Shown here one piece after another: positions 15,501 through 24,076 of a stretch of 64,000 bases of DNA (within the stretch, counting starts at the first letter, position 1; the number at the start of each line of letters is the position of its first letter). The DNA is from Streptomyces seoulensis. Lineage in GTDB: Bacteria > Actinomycetota > Actinomycetes > Streptomycetales > Streptomycetaceae. The stretch spans positions 3,502,853-3,566,852 of the forward strand of contig CP054936.1 of assembly GCA_013364255.1 (NCBI GenBank). The letters run 5' to 3'. The notes beneath the pieces were generated by a model. That model was not told where the DNA came from. It searched no databases and saw nothing but the letters and a program-made list of their open reading frames with translations. The position numbers were made by a program, and so were the translations under genes.

Positions 15501-16151
15501 ATGGACTCCTTCTCGACTCTCCTGCGCACCGCCTCCCACGAGCAGCACGTGGAGGCGGAGACCTCGACGTTCATGAGCGACCTGCTGGGCGGCCGGCTGG
15601 GCGTGGCGGCGTACGCGCGCTACACCGAGCAGCTCTGGTTCGTCTACGAGGCGCTGGAGAGCGGCGCCGAGCGGCTCGCCGACGATCCGGTGGCCGGCCC
15701 CTTCGTCCGGCCGGAGCTGTTCCGGCTGCCGTCGCTGGAGCGGGACCTCGCGCACCTGCGCGGCGCCGACTGGCGCGCGGAACTGAGCGCGCTGCCCGCG
15801 ACTGCCGCGTACGCGGACCGGGTGCGGGAGTGCCGGGAGCAGTGGCCGGCCGGGTACGTCGCCCACCACTACACCCGCTACCTCGGCGACCTGTCCGGCG
15901 GCCAGATCATCCGCGACCGCGCCGAGCGCGCCTGGGGCTTCGCCCGCAAGGGCGACGGCGTCCGCTTCTACACCTTCGAACAGATCGGCAACCCGGCCGC
16001 GTTCAAGCGCGAGTACCGCGAACTGCTGGACGCCGTACGGGCGGACGAGCTGGAGAAGCAGCGGATCGTGACCGAGTGCAAGCGGGCGTTCACCCTGAAC
16101 ACCGAGGTGTTCAGGGCGCTCGGCGAGGAGTTCCCGCTGACCGCGGCGTGA
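15501..16151 (+). CDS. hmuO: Heme oxygenase (biliverdin-producing), HmuO family
   Basis: The protein is 216 aa. It opens heme with O2 and reductant, releasing iron, CO and biliverdin. Residues H16-V17-E18-A19-E20 followed by STFMSDLLGGRLGVAAYARY align with the proximal-His helix of corynebacterial HmuO, making H16 the likely heme ligand. The distal helix HHYTRYLGDLSGGQII (~127-142), with its flexible glycines, is diagnostic. Together with the perfect iron box it indicates iron scavenging from heme under iron limitation. The EfeUOB system lies 0.9 kb downstream. Confidence 0.95.
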   Translation: MDSFSTLLRTASHEQHVEAETSTFMSDLLGGRLGVAAYARYTEQLWFVYEALESGAERLADDPVAGPFVRPELFRLPSLERDLAHLRGADWRAELSALPATAAYADRVRECREQWPAGYVAHHYTRYLGDLSGGQIIRDRAERAWGFARKGDGVRFYTFEQIGNPAAFKREYRELLDAVRADELEKQRIVTECKRAFTLNTEVFRALGEEFPLTAA

Positions 16152-16178
16152 GCGGGGCGAGCCGCCGAGCGGGGAGCG

Positions 16179-16862
16179 TCAGCGCTCCAGGACGACGCGG
16201 CCGCCGATCTCCACCCAGCCCTCCGGCTGCGGCGCCGTGAGGATCTGGGAGCCGGAGCCCTGGACGATGTTGAGCGCGCGGCCGAGCCGGGCGGTCAGCA
16301 GCAGCGCCGCGGCGCCGGTCGCCTCGTCCTCGTCGATGCCGTCGTCGCGGCCGGGGAACGCGCGGGCGCGCACCCGGCCGGCCGCCTCGTCCTCCCATGC
16401 CCAGGCGTACACCCACTCCCCCGGCGGCGGTACGGCCAGGTCGTCCACCTCGGCGGCGGTCGCGTACTGCCGCAGGGTGCGCGGCGGCGCCCACTCCGGG
16501 CGTGCCTCGATCCAGGTGAACTCGCCGTCCAGCCGGGTGCCGACCCTTCCGGCCGGGGTGACGAGTTCGGGTACGTCCAGCAGCCAGGCCGCGCCCACAC
16601 AGGGGTGGCCGGCGAAGGGCAGGCGCAGGGTGGGGGTGCGGATGTCGAGGACGCCGCGCTCGGGGTCGTCCACGAACACCGTCTCGCTGAAGCCGAGTTT
16701 GGCGGCGAGCGCCTGCCGCTCGTCCGGCTCCGGGATTGTCGAGCCGTCGCGGACGACACCGAGTTCGTTGCCGTAGCCGCCGTTCGCCGCGCAGAACACG
16801 CGCAGCACGTCGTAGTCGGTCACCAGGGCATTGAAGCACTGAAACGCCGCGGTGGGCGGCAC
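16179..16862 (-). CDS. PhzF-family isomerase/epimerase-like protein
   Basis: The protein is 227 aa from GTG 16862, preceded by GGAAGGGA at good spacing. Family marks are the N-terminal strand DYDVLRVFCAANGGYGNELGVV (PhzF: F.GNPLAVV), the GHPCVGAAWLL segment, and EDEATGAAALLL matching the D/E-x-ATGSA motif that closes the second half of the duplicated fold. The catalytic Glu expected near the GNxxxVV segment is plausibly the Glu of GNE. PhzF relatives act as isomerases on unknown substrates. It is shorter than typical PhzF (~260-280 aa). No other phenazine genes are nearby. Confidence 0.85.
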   Translation of the reverse strand: MPPTAAFQCFNALVTDYDVLRVFCAANGGYGNELGVVRDGSTIPEPDERQALAAKLGFSETVFVDDPERGVLDIRTPTLRLPFAGHPCVGAAWLLDVPELVTPAGRVGTRLDGEFTWIEARPEWAPPRTLRQYATAAEVDDLAVPPPGEWVYAWAWEDEAAGRVRARAFPGRDDGIDEDEATGAAALLLTARLGRALNIVQGSGSQILTAPQPEGWVEIGGRVVLER

Positions 16863-17010
16863 CGTCCCTTCCGGCCGACGCCGCCCTTTTTGAATCTCCC
16901 GTGACGCGCTCTTTACGTCCTCTTGGGCGGTCCGCGACCGGCCCGTTTCCAGGCCCCGCCCATGAGAGCTGAATCACGGCACACACGGGTAACAAGCGGT
17001 CCGCTGTCGG

Positions 17011-17033
17011 TTAAGTTAGGCAAGCCTCACCAA
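17011..17033. promoter_or_regulatory. Imperfect iron box upstream of efeO
   Basis: The sequence around 17013-17033 (AAGTTAGGCAAGCCTCACCAA) is a diverged DtxR/DmdR-type operator centred on AGGCAAGCCT, about 50 bp upstream of the efeO start. With the perfect box at heme oxygenase it predicts iron-repressed expression of the Efe operon. Confidence 0.75.
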
Positions 17034-17082
17034 CTGGTGTGTGCGGCGTCACGTCCTTGATCAGTCACCTGGGAGCCCCTGC

Positions 17083-18222
17083 ATGCGAGCCGTCCGACTC
17101 TCCGTCGTCACCGCCGTCGCCACCGCGGCCGCCCTGACCTCCGTGACGGCCTGCACCTCCAAGAGCGACGCCAAGGACGGCGACGCGATCCAGGTGACCG
17201 CCGCCGACTCGACGTGCGACACCTCCGCCAAGACCGTCCCGGCCGGCCAGGTCACCCTGAAGATAGAGAACAAGGGCGCCAAGGCGACCGAGGTCGAGAT
17301 CGTCTTCCCGGACGACCGGATCGTCTCCGAGAAGGAGAACATCGGCCCCGGCACCAAGTACACGCTGACCGCGGAGATCAAGGCCGGCGACTACGAGATC
17401 GCCTGCCGCCCGGGCATGAAGGGCCACGGCGTGCGGCAGAAGCTCACGGTCACCGGCGCGAACACCGCCGCCGAGCGCGACCCCGCGCTGGACCGGGCCG
17501 TCGCCGAGTACCGCCAGTACGCGCAGGACCAGGCCGACGAGACCGTGCCGCTCGCCCAGAAGTTCGCCGACGCCATCAAGGCCGGCGACCTGGCGGCCGC
17601 CAAGAAGGCGTACGCCCCCTCCCGCATCGGCTGGGAGCGCACCGAGCCGGTCGCGGAGTCCTTCGGCGACATCGACCCGAAGACCGACACCCGCGCCGAC
17701 GGCCTGGAGCAGGGCCAGAAGTGGACCGGCTGGCACCGCCTGGAGAAGGCGCTGTGGCAGGACAAGAAGATCGGCGCCGAGGAGAAGACCCTCGCCGACC
17801 AGCTCGTGTCCGACCTGAAGAACTGGCAGCAGCGGGTCGGCAAGGCGGAGATCACCCCCACCTCCATGGCCAACGGCGCCAAGGAACTGCTGGACGAGGT
17901 CGCCACCGGCAAGGTCACCGGCGAGGAGGACCGCTACTCGCACACCGACCTCGTCGACTTCAAGGCCAACGTGGAGGGCGCGCAGAAGGCGTACGAACTC
18001 CTCAAGCCGGTCGCGAAGAAGAACGACGCGGCGCTGACCGGTGAGCTGGACAAGCAGTTCGCCGCCCTGAACACGGTCCTGGACAAGTACCGCACGGACA
18101 AGACGTCCTACGACTTCGTCTCCTACGACAAGGTCGGCAAGGACCAGCGCAAGGAGCTGTCGGACGCGGTGAACGCGCTCGCCGAGCCGCTGTCCAAGCT
18201 CGCCGCCGCCGTCGCGAAGTGA
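17083..18222 (+). CDS. efeO: EfeO: iron-uptake lipoprotein, cupredoxin + M75 domain
   Basis: The protein is 379 aa from ATG 17083 with GGGAG upstream. A lipoprotein signal ends in SVTAC (Cys24). Residues ~35-130 form the cupredoxin-like domain (VPAGQVTLKIENKGAKATEVEI; GDYEIACRPGMKGHG). The rest is the helical imelysin/peptidase_M75 domain with the HxxxE metal motif in GWHRLEKALW and conserved ERTEPVAESFGDIDP. EfeO binds periplasmic/extracytoplasmic iron and hands it to EfeU. It is the first gene of the efeO-efeB-efeU operon and follows an iron box. Confidence 0.95.
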   Translation: MRAVRLSVVTAVATAAALTSVTACTSKSDAKDGDAIQVTAADSTCDTSAKTVPAGQVTLKIENKGAKATEVEIVFPDDRIVSEKENIGPGTKYTLTAEIKAGDYEIACRPGMKGHGVRQKLTVTGANTAAERDPALDRAVAEYRQYAQDQADETVPLAQKFADAIKAGDLAAAKKAYAPSRIGWERTEPVAESFGDIDPKTDTRADGLEQGQKWTGWHRLEKALWQDKKIGAEEKTLADQLVSDLKNWQQRVGKAEITPTSMANGAKELLDEVATGKVTGEEDRYSHTDLVDFKANVEGAQKAYELLKPVAKKNDAALTGELDKQFAALNTVLDKYRTDKTSYDFVSYDKVGKDQRKELSDAVNALAEPLSKLAAAVAK

Positions 18223-18236
18223 GCGGGCGGCCCGCG

Positions 18237-19520
18237 ATGACCGAGACGGACACCCCGGAGCCCGGCCCCGCCGGCCGCGGCGGCGCCGCTCCCTCCCGGC
18301 GCGCCCTCATCGGCTGGGGCGGCGCCGGTCTCGCGCTCGGCGCCGTCGCGGCCGGCGGCGCGGTCGCCCTGGCCAAGGACGACGACGGCGCGGACCACAC
18401 GGACACCGCCGGAGCGGTGGCGTTCCACGGCGCGTACCAGGCGGGCATCGCCACACCCGTCCAGGACCGGCTGCACTTCGCCGCGTTCGACGTGAAGACC
18501 GACGACCGGGCCGAGTTCGTCCAGCTGATGAAGGACTGGACGGCGGCGGCGCGGCGGATGACCGCGGGCCGGACGGTCGGCGAGGGCGCCACCGGCGGCC
18601 TGGCCGAGGCGCCGCCCGACGACACCGGCGAGGCGCTCGGCCTGCCGCCGTCACGGCTGACCCTCACCGTCGGCTTCGGTCCGTCGCTGTTCGACCGGTT
18701 CGGTCTGAAGGACCGCCGGCCCGAGGCCCTGGTCGACCTGCCCCCGTTCCCCGGCGACAACCTCGACCGGTCCCGCACCGGCGGCGACCTGTGCGTGCAG
18801 GCCTGCGCGGACGACCCGCAGGTGGCCGTGCACGCGATCCGCAACCTGGCCAGGATCGGCTTCGGCAAGGTCGCCATCCGCTGGTCGCAGCTCGGCTTCG
18901 GCAAGACCTCCTCCACCACCCCGGGCGCGCAGACCCCGCGCAACCTCTTCGGCTTCAAGGACGGCACCCGCAACATCGCGGGCACCGAGACCGGCCGGCT
19001 GGAGAAGTACGTGTGGGCCGGCGACGGGGACGGCGGCGCGAAGGACGCCTGGATGCACGGGGGTTCGTACCTGGTGGCCCGGCGCATCCGGATGCAGATC
19101 GAGGTCTGGGACCGCACCTCGCTCTCCGAGCAGGAGGACGTGTTCGGCCGCGACAAGGGCGAGGGCGCCCCGGCCGGCAAGGCCAAGGAGCACGACGCGC
19201 CGTTCCTGAAGGCGATGAAGCCCGACGCGCACGTCCGTCTCGCGCACCCCGACTCCAACGACGGGATCACCATCCTGCGCCGGGGCTACTCCTTCACGGA
19301 CGGCACGGACGGGCTGGGCCGGCTGGACGCGGGCCTGTTCTTCCTGGCCTACCAGCGCGATCCGCGCAAGGGCTTCATTCCGCTCCAGCGCCGGCTGTCG
19401 GCGCACGACGCGCTCAACGAGTACATCCAGCACGTGGGTTCGGCGGTCTTCGCGATCCCGCCCGGCGTCCGCGACGCGAACGACTGGTGGGGCCGCACCC
19501 TGCTGTCCGAGGAGGCTTAG
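18237..19520 (+). CDS. efeB: EfeB: Tat-exported DyP-type heme peroxidase
   Basis: The protein is 427 aa from ATG 18237; a GTG at 18219 overlapping the efeO stop would add six residues. A Tat signal is seen in PSRRALIGWGGAGLALGAVAAGG. The DyP hallmark GFKDGTRNI (~238-246) supplies the catalytic Asp, and the proximal heme His lies in RLAHPDSNDG (~336-345). EfeB is thought to oxidise ferrous iron, or assist iron release from heme, outside the membrane for uptake by EfeU. It is positioned between efeO and efeU with almost no spacing. Confidence 0.93.
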   Translation: MTETDTPEPGPAGRGGAAPSRRALIGWGGAGLALGAVAAGGAVALAKDDDGADHTDTAGAVAFHGAYQAGIATPVQDRLHFAAFDVKTDDRAEFVQLMKDWTAAARRMTAGRTVGEGATGGLAEAPPDDTGEALGLPPSRLTLTVGFGPSLFDRFGLKDRRPEALVDLPPFPGDNLDRSRTGGDLCVQACADDPQVAVHAIRNLARIGFGKVAIRWSQLGFGKTSSTTPGAQTPRNLFGFKDGTRNIAGTETGRLEKYVWAGDGDGGAKDAWMHGGSYLVARRIRMQIEVWDRTSLSEQEDVFGRDKGEGAPAGKAKEHDAPFLKAMKPDAHVRLAHPDSNDGITILRRGYSFTDGTDGLGRLDAGLFFLAYQRDPRKGFIPLQRRLSAHDALNEYIQHVGSAVFAIPPGVRDANDWWGRTLLSEEA

Positions 19521-19525
19521 GGCCT

Positions 19526-20398
19526 GTGTTCTCCAACTATCTGATCGGCCTGCGCGAGGGTCTGGAAGCCAGCCTCGTCGTGTGCATCCTGATCGCCTAT
19601 CTGGTCAAGACCGGCCGCCGGGACGCCCTCAGGCCGATCTGGACGGGCATCGCCATCGCGGTCCTGCTGGCCATGGGCTTCGGCTGCGTGCTGGAGTTCG
19701 GCTCGCAGGAGATGACGTTCCAGGCGCAGGAGGGGCTGGGCGGTTCGCTGTCCATCGTCGCGGTGGGCCTGGTGACGTGGATGGTCTTCTGGATGCGGCG
19801 CACCGCCCGGCACCTGAAGGCGGAGCTGCACGGCAAGCTGGACCAGGCACTGGCGATGGGCACCGGCGCGCTGGTGGCGACCGCGTTCCTGGCGGTGGGC
19901 CGGGAGGGTCTGGAGACGGCGCTGTTCGTGTGGGCGTCGGTGCACGCCGCCTCCGACGGCACCCCGCGCCCGCTGGTCGGCGTCGCCCTCGGGCTGGCCA
20001 CCGCGGTCCTGCTGGGCTGGCTGTTCTACCGGGGCGCGCTGCGCATCAACCTGGCGAAGTTCTTCACCTGGACCGGCGCGATGCTGGTGGTGGTCGCGGC
20101 GGGCGTGCTGGCGTACGGCGTGCACGACCTCCAGGAGGCCGACCTGGTGCCGGGCCTGACCCACCTGGCCTTCGACATCAGCGGCACCATCGAGCCGGAC
20201 AGCTGGTACGGCACGCTGCTGAAGGGCGTGTTCAACTTCCAGCCCGACCCGACCGTCCTCCAGGTCACGGTGTGGCTGCTGTACCTGGTCCCGGCGCTCG
20301 CACTGTTCTTCGCCCCGGTAGGGTTCGCCTCCGGGAAGGGGAAGGTGACGGTAGCTGATGAGCAGGGTCCGCGGCCCTCGAAGGCTTCGCAGGCTTGA
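19526..20398 (+). CDS. efeU: EfeU: FTR1-family iron permease
   Basis: The protein is 290 aa from GTG 19526; the AGGAGG at ~19509-19514 lies in the last codons of efeB. It has seven hydrophobic segments and two REGLE iron-passage motifs: LREGLEASLV near the N-terminus and GREGLETALFV (~130-140). It imports iron across the membrane in the three-component Efe system. The C-terminus overlaps the following lipoprotein gene by 41 bp. Confidence 0.95.
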   Translation: MFSNYLIGLREGLEASLVVCILIAYLVKTGRRDALRPIWTGIAIAVLLAMGFGCVLEFGSQEMTFQAQEGLGGSLSIVAVGLVTWMVFWMRRTARHLKAELHGKLDQALAMGTGALVATAFLAVGREGLETALFVWASVHAASDGTPRPLVGVALGLATAVLLGWLFYRGALRINLAKFFTWTGAMLVVVAAGVLAYGVHDLQEADLVPGLTHLAFDISGTIEPDSWYGTLLKGVFNFQPDPTVLQVTVWLLYLVPALALFFAPVGFASGKGKVTVADEQGPRPSKASQA

Positions 20399-21359
20399 GC
20401 GCGGGGTGCTGGCGGCGGCCTCGGTGGCCGCGCTGGCGCTGACGGCGAGCGGGTGTGTGGTGGTGCACGGCGAGCGGGAGGTGCTTCCGGCCGCCACCCG
20501 CGCCGAGGCCGCCCGGGCGCTGGACGCGTTCACCGACGCCTACAACAGGGCCGACAAGGCGTACGACGGTTCGCTGGACGCCGGGTACGTCACCGGGGCG
20601 CTCGGCGCGATCGACGCGGCGCGGCTGAGGGCCGGGCACGCCACCAGTCCCGGCGGCAACCCCGCCCACACACCGCTGAAGCTGACCGACGCGACGTTCA
20701 CGATCCCCAAGAAGGCGGGCTGGCCGCGCTGGTTCGTCGCCGACGCCAAGGCCAACAAGGGCGGCGACGCGCGCTGGCTGCTGGTGTTCACCCGGGAGGA
20801 ACCGGACGCGAAGTGGCGGGCGGCGTATCTGACGCTGGTGGCGCCCTCGGCGCTGCCGGCGTTCCGTACGGACGCGGACGGCTGGGCCGAGGCGGTGCCC
20901 GCCGGCTCGGCCGGGCAGCTCGCGCCGCCCGGCGATCTCAGCCGGGACTACGCGGCGTACCTCAAGGACGGCGGCGGCTCCTTCGCCGCCGGGCCGTACA
21001 CCAGCGACTGGCGTGCGCAGCGCGCCAGGACGGCCGTCCGGCCGGGTCTGGCCACCCAGTACATCGACGAGCCGCTGACGAACGGCGGCTACGCGCCGCT
21101 GGCGCTGCGCACCGCCGACGGGGGCGCGCTGGTGTTCTTCGCGGCGCACCACTACCAGAAGCAGACCGCCGCCGCGGGCGCCTCGGTGCCCGCGCCGAAC
21201 CAGAGCGTGCGGGCGCTGACCGAGGGCGAGATCAAGCAGTCGCTGACGATGGAGTTCGTCTCCAGCCAGGTCGCCCTGGACCCGGCGCGGGACGCGGCCG
21301 GCGGGAAGCTCAAGCTGCTGGGCCGCATTCAGGGGCTCACGGGGGCGCAGGGCGGGTGA
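20358..21359 (+). CDS. Putative lipoprotein of unknown function, last gene of the efe operon
   Basis: The protein is 333 aa. The N-terminus is an exported lipoprotein signal (RRLERGVLAAASVAALALTASGC, lipobox TASGC, Cys33). No recognised catalytic motif is visible; the body is a soluble, mixed alpha/beta sequence with WLLVFTREEPDAKWRAAYLTL and GGALVFFAAHHYQKQ, which reads like an NTF2/DUF8094-type secreted domain, but I am not certain. Its start lies 41 bp inside efeU, so it is probably co-transcribed and co-translated with the iron genes. Confidence 0.75.
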   Translation: MSRVRGPRRLRRLERGVLAAASVAALALTASGCVVVHGEREVLPAATRAEAARALDAFTDAYNRADKAYDGSLDAGYVTGALGAIDAARLRAGHATSPGGNPAHTPLKLTDATFTIPKKAGWPRWFVADAKANKGGDARWLLVFTREEPDAKWRAAYLTLVAPSALPAFRTDADGWAEAVPAGSAGQLAPPGDLSRDYAAYLKDGGGSFAAGPYTSDWRAQRARTAVRPGLATQYIDEPLTNGGYAPLALRTADGGALVFFAAHHYQKQTAAAGASVPAPNQSVRALTEGEIKQSLTMEFVSSQVALDPARDAAGGKLKLLGRIQGLTGAQGG

Positions 21360-21386
21360 CGGGCCCGGGGCCTGCGGGTTGAGAAC

Positions 21387-21446
21387 TACGGGTCCGGGGC
21401 CTATGGGTCCGGGGCTTACGGGTCCGGGGCTTACGGGTTCGAGGGC
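21387..21446. repeat. 15-bp tandem repeat (four copies)
   Basis: Units starting at 21387, 21402, 21417 and 21432 share TACGGGTCCGGGGCT with 1-3 changes. They sit between the convergent lipoprotein and prim-pol-like genes. Confidence 0.85.
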
Positions 21447-21490
21447 CGCGGGTCAGGGGCCGGTCGGTCCGGGGGCGCGGGAGGCGCGGG

Positions 21491-22228
21491 TCAGTGGCGC
21501 ATGGGCCAGGCGCTGCCCACGTGGCCGGACTCCTCGCCCACGTGGCGGGCGCAGGCGTCGGTGAGGACTTCGAGGAGGCTGAGCGGGTCGGGCAGCGGAT
21601 GCTCCGGGCCGCGCACCCAGCGCACCGCGCGGCCGTCGTCGCCGGGCAGCCGGGCCGGCGGTACGAGGACGTAGGAGCCGCGGCAGTGCCAGCGCAGGCC
21701 GGGATGCTCGTCCATGGTCTCCGGGTGGCAGTCCAGCTCGCACGGCCACCACTCGTCCTCGTCCTCGGGGGTGCCGCGGGTGGCGGTGAAGAACAGCAGC
21801 CGGCCGTCGTCGCTCTCGGCGACCGGGCCGACCTCGATCCCGGCGGCGAGCAGCCGCTCCATCGCCTCCCGTCCGGCTTCCAGGGGCACGTCGAGGACGT
21901 CGTGCACCATGCCGGTGGCGGTGATGAAGTTGGCCTGCGGCTGGTGCCGGGCCCAGCGCTCGATCTGCGCCCGGTCGGTGGTGGACTGGGTCTGCCAGGC
22001 GAAGGACACCGGGTGCCGGGCGGGCGTGGGACAGCCGACGCGGTCGCAGGAACAGCCGTAGCCGGCCCCGGGGTGCGCGGCGGGCGCCAGCGGCAGTCCC
22101 GCGGCGGCGGAGGCGAGCAGCTCGGCCTGACGGCCGTCGTCCCCGGCGGTCTCCTTCGGGCGGCGTCCGCGCAGCCACTGGGAGAGTTTGCCCTGCCGGC
22201 CGGTGCGGCCGCCGAACTCCGCGCTCAT
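21491..22228 (-). CDS. Bifunctional DNA primase/polymerase (prim-pol) N-terminal-domain protein
   Basis: The protein is 245 aa. The pattern AELLASAAAGLPLAPAAHPG, then GCSCDRVGCPTPARHPVS, then a W near AQIERWARHQPQANFITATG, corresponds to the N-terminal prim-pol domain found in Streptomyces chromosomal and plasmid proteins (leader helix, CxC/CxxP loop, W-x(n)-NxxxxTG). The catalytic DxD is degenerate (VLDVPL), so polymerase activity is doubtful. C-terminal half: WWPCELDCHPETMDEHPGLRWH. It could be a stand-alone regulator or an accessory factor derived from the fold. Confidence 0.7.
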   Translation of the reverse strand: MSAEFGGRTGRQGKLSQWLRGRRPKETAGDDGRQAELLASAAAGLPLAPAAHPGAGYGCSCDRVGCPTPARHPVSFAWQTQSTTDRAQIERWARHQPQANFITATGMVHDVLDVPLEAGREAMERLLAAGIEVGPVAESDDGRLLFFTATRGTPEDEDEWWPCELDCHPETMDEHPGLRWHCRGSYVLVPPARLPGDDGRAVRWVRGPEHPLPDPLSLLEVLTDACARHVGEESGHVGSAWPMRH

Positions 22229-22373
22229 CTATCCCCTCGCCTCGTTGGTCGCCTCGCTGGTGTGGACAGCATGCTCCATGGTCCCACCATCCTGCGCCTT
22301 CCGTGGACGGCGTCCGCCTCCGGGGTGGGGGCGGCGGGGAGCAGGAGGGGAGGCAAAGGGCGCACGACGGGGC

Positions 22374-22988
22374 TCAGCGGGGGGCGATTCCGTACAGCGC
22401 GTAGTCGACCAGGGTGTCCGTGTAGGCGTGGGTGATCGGGCCGGTGTGCTGGAGCCAGCGCTGGGCGAGCGGGGAGACGAAGAGTTCCAGGGCGATGCGC
22501 GGGTCCACCTCGGGCCGCACCGCTCCCCGCTCCTGGGCGGCGCGCAGCCGGCGCACGTAGAGCTGGAGCTGCGGTTCGAGCAGGTGGGCGACGAAGCGGC
22601 GGCCGAGTTCCTCGTTGACCAGGCCCTCGGCGGCCAGCGCGCGGGAGGGCGCGTCGAAGCGCGGGTCGAGCAGTTCGTCCACGGTGGCTCGCAGGACGGC
22701 CTTGAGGTCGGCGGCGAGGTCTCCGGTGTCGGGGATCTCGTACGGCTGCTGCCCGGCCTCGCGGGCGGCCTCCTCGGCGAGGTCGAGGAAGGCCTCCAGC
22801 AGGACGTCCGCCTTCGACGGCCACCAGCGGTAGATCGTCTGCTTGCCGACTCCGGCGCGGGCCGCGATGCCCTCGACCGTGGTCCTCGGGTAGCCGATCT
22901 CGGCGACGAGCGCGAGGGCCGCGTCGTAGATCGCGCGGCGGGACCGCTCACTGCGGCGGGTGGCGTCGGGGGCGGGCTTGTCGACCAT
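22374..22988 (-). CDS. TetR-family transcriptional regulator
   Basis: The protein is 204 aa from ATG 22988 (MVDKPAPDATRRSERS). The HTH reads AIYDAALALVAEIGYPRTTVEGIAARAGVGKQTIYRWWPSKADVLLEAF (~17-65), with the usual Tyr-Arg-Trp-Trp recognition helix. The C-terminal half is the TetR_C ligand pocket (LGRRFVAHLLEPQLQLYVRRLRAAQERGAVRPEVDPRIALELFVSPL). Genes on both sides are plausible targets; none is certain. Confidence 0.9.
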   Translation of the reverse strand: MVDKPAPDATRRSERSRRAIYDAALALVAEIGYPRTTVEGIAARAGVGKQTIYRWWPSKADVLLEAFLDLAEEAAREAGQQPYEIPDTGDLAADLKAVLRATVDELLDPRFDAPSRALAAEGLVNEELGRRFVAHLLEPQLQLYVRRLRAAQERGAVRPEVDPRIALELFVSPLAQRWLQHTGPITHAYTDTLVDYALYGIAPR

Positions 22989-23208
22989 GGGGCGACGGTA
23001 GCAGGCGGGTGAGACGGGGCGTCTCGCCATGGGGAGGGCGGGGGCGCGGGGCGGGTGCGCCGGCTGCCGCCGCTGCGCCGGGTACGCCACTCACGCGGGC
23101 GAAGGGGGCCGTCCGGCCCGCGCGGTGCGGGCGCGGGCGGGTCACCATGGTCAGCAGGCACCGCACCGAGCAGCCCCCCGCAGCCCTGAGGCATCCGAGG
23201 AGCCCGCC

Positions 23209-24030
23209 TTGGCCCGTACCCGCAGCGCCGCGCCCCGGCGCTACCTGATGTGCCCGCCCGCGCACTTCACCGTGCGCTACTCCCTCAACCCGTGGATGGA
23301 CCCGGACAAACCGGTCGACACCCCGCTGGCGCTGGCCCAGTGGGAGCAGCTGCGCGCGGTGTACCGCTCGCTCGGGCACACCGTGCGGGAGCTGGCCCCC
23401 GTGCCGGGGCTGCCGGACATGGTGTTCACGGCGAACGGCGCGACGGTGGCCGACGGCCGGGTGTTCGGCGCCCGGTTCGCCCACCCGGAGCGGGAACCGG
23501 AGGCCGAGGCGCACCTGGAGTGGTTCGCGGAGCACGGCTTCGGCCACCTGCACGTGCCCACGCACATCAACGAGGGCGAGGGCGACCTCGCCGTCACCGC
23601 GTCGTATCTGCTGGGCGGCCGGGGCTTCCGGACCAATCCGCTGGCGCACGGGGAGGCGCAGGAGTTCTTCGGCCGCCCGGTGATCGGCCTGGAGCTGGTC
23701 GACCCCCGCTTCTACCACCTGGACCTGGCGCTGGCGGTGCTTGACGACGCGGCGGACGAGGTGGCGTACTACCCGGGCGCCTTCTCCCCCGGCAGCCGGG
23801 AGGTGCTGCGGCGGCTGTTCCCGGACGCGCTGCTCGCGACCGAGGAGGACGCGCTCGCCTTCGGCCTGAACGCCGTCTCCGACGGGCTGCACGTGGTGCT
23901 GTCGCAGACCGCGGCCGGGCTGTTCGGGCCGTTGCGCGAGCGCGGCTTCGAACCGGTCGGCGTGGACGTCGGCGAGCTGCACCGGGGCGGCGGCAGCGTG
24001 AAGTGCTGCTCGCTGGAGCTGCGGGGGTGA
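23209..24030 (+). CDS. ddaH: Dimethylargininase (DDAH)-family amidinohydrolase
   Basis: The protein is 273 aa from TTG 23209, chosen because GAGGAG lies 7-8 bases upstream and homology starts at once (LARTRSAAPRRYLMCPPAHF). Guanidino-hydrolase signatures are CPPAHFTVRYSLNPWM, LPDMVFTANGA, GEGDLAVT (substrate Glu/Asp), FYHLDLAL with the catalytic His, and a C-terminal catalytic Cys266 in SVKCCSLELR. Members hydrolyse methylated arginine to citrulline, or act on arginine/ornithine analogues. It probably supports arginine-derived nitrogen use. Confidence 0.87.
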   Translation: MARTRSAAPRRYLMCPPAHFTVRYSLNPWMDPDKPVDTPLALAQWEQLRAVYRSLGHTVRELAPVPGLPDMVFTANGATVADGRVFGARFAHPEREPEAEAHLEWFAEHGFGHLHVPTHINEGEGDLAVTASYLLGGRGFRTNPLAHGEAQEFFGRPVIGLELVDPRFYHLDLALAVLDDAADEVAYYPGAFSPGSREVLRRLFPDALLATEEDALAFGLNAVSDGLHVVLSQTAAGLFGPLRERGFEPVGVDVGELHRGGGSVKCCSLELRG

Positions 24031-24076
24031 GGCGCCGCGCGCTGTCGGCTCGCAGGGGTGAGGTGCGTCCAGGGGG

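Noticed and set aside
16179..16862. Phenazine biosynthesis cluster
   Set aside because: Only a PhzF-family gene is present; this family is widespread outside phenazine pathways.
20358..21359. Lipoprotein as a shadow of efeU
   Set aside because: Only 41 bp overlap; the rest has its own lipobox and good codon bias, so it was kept as a gene.
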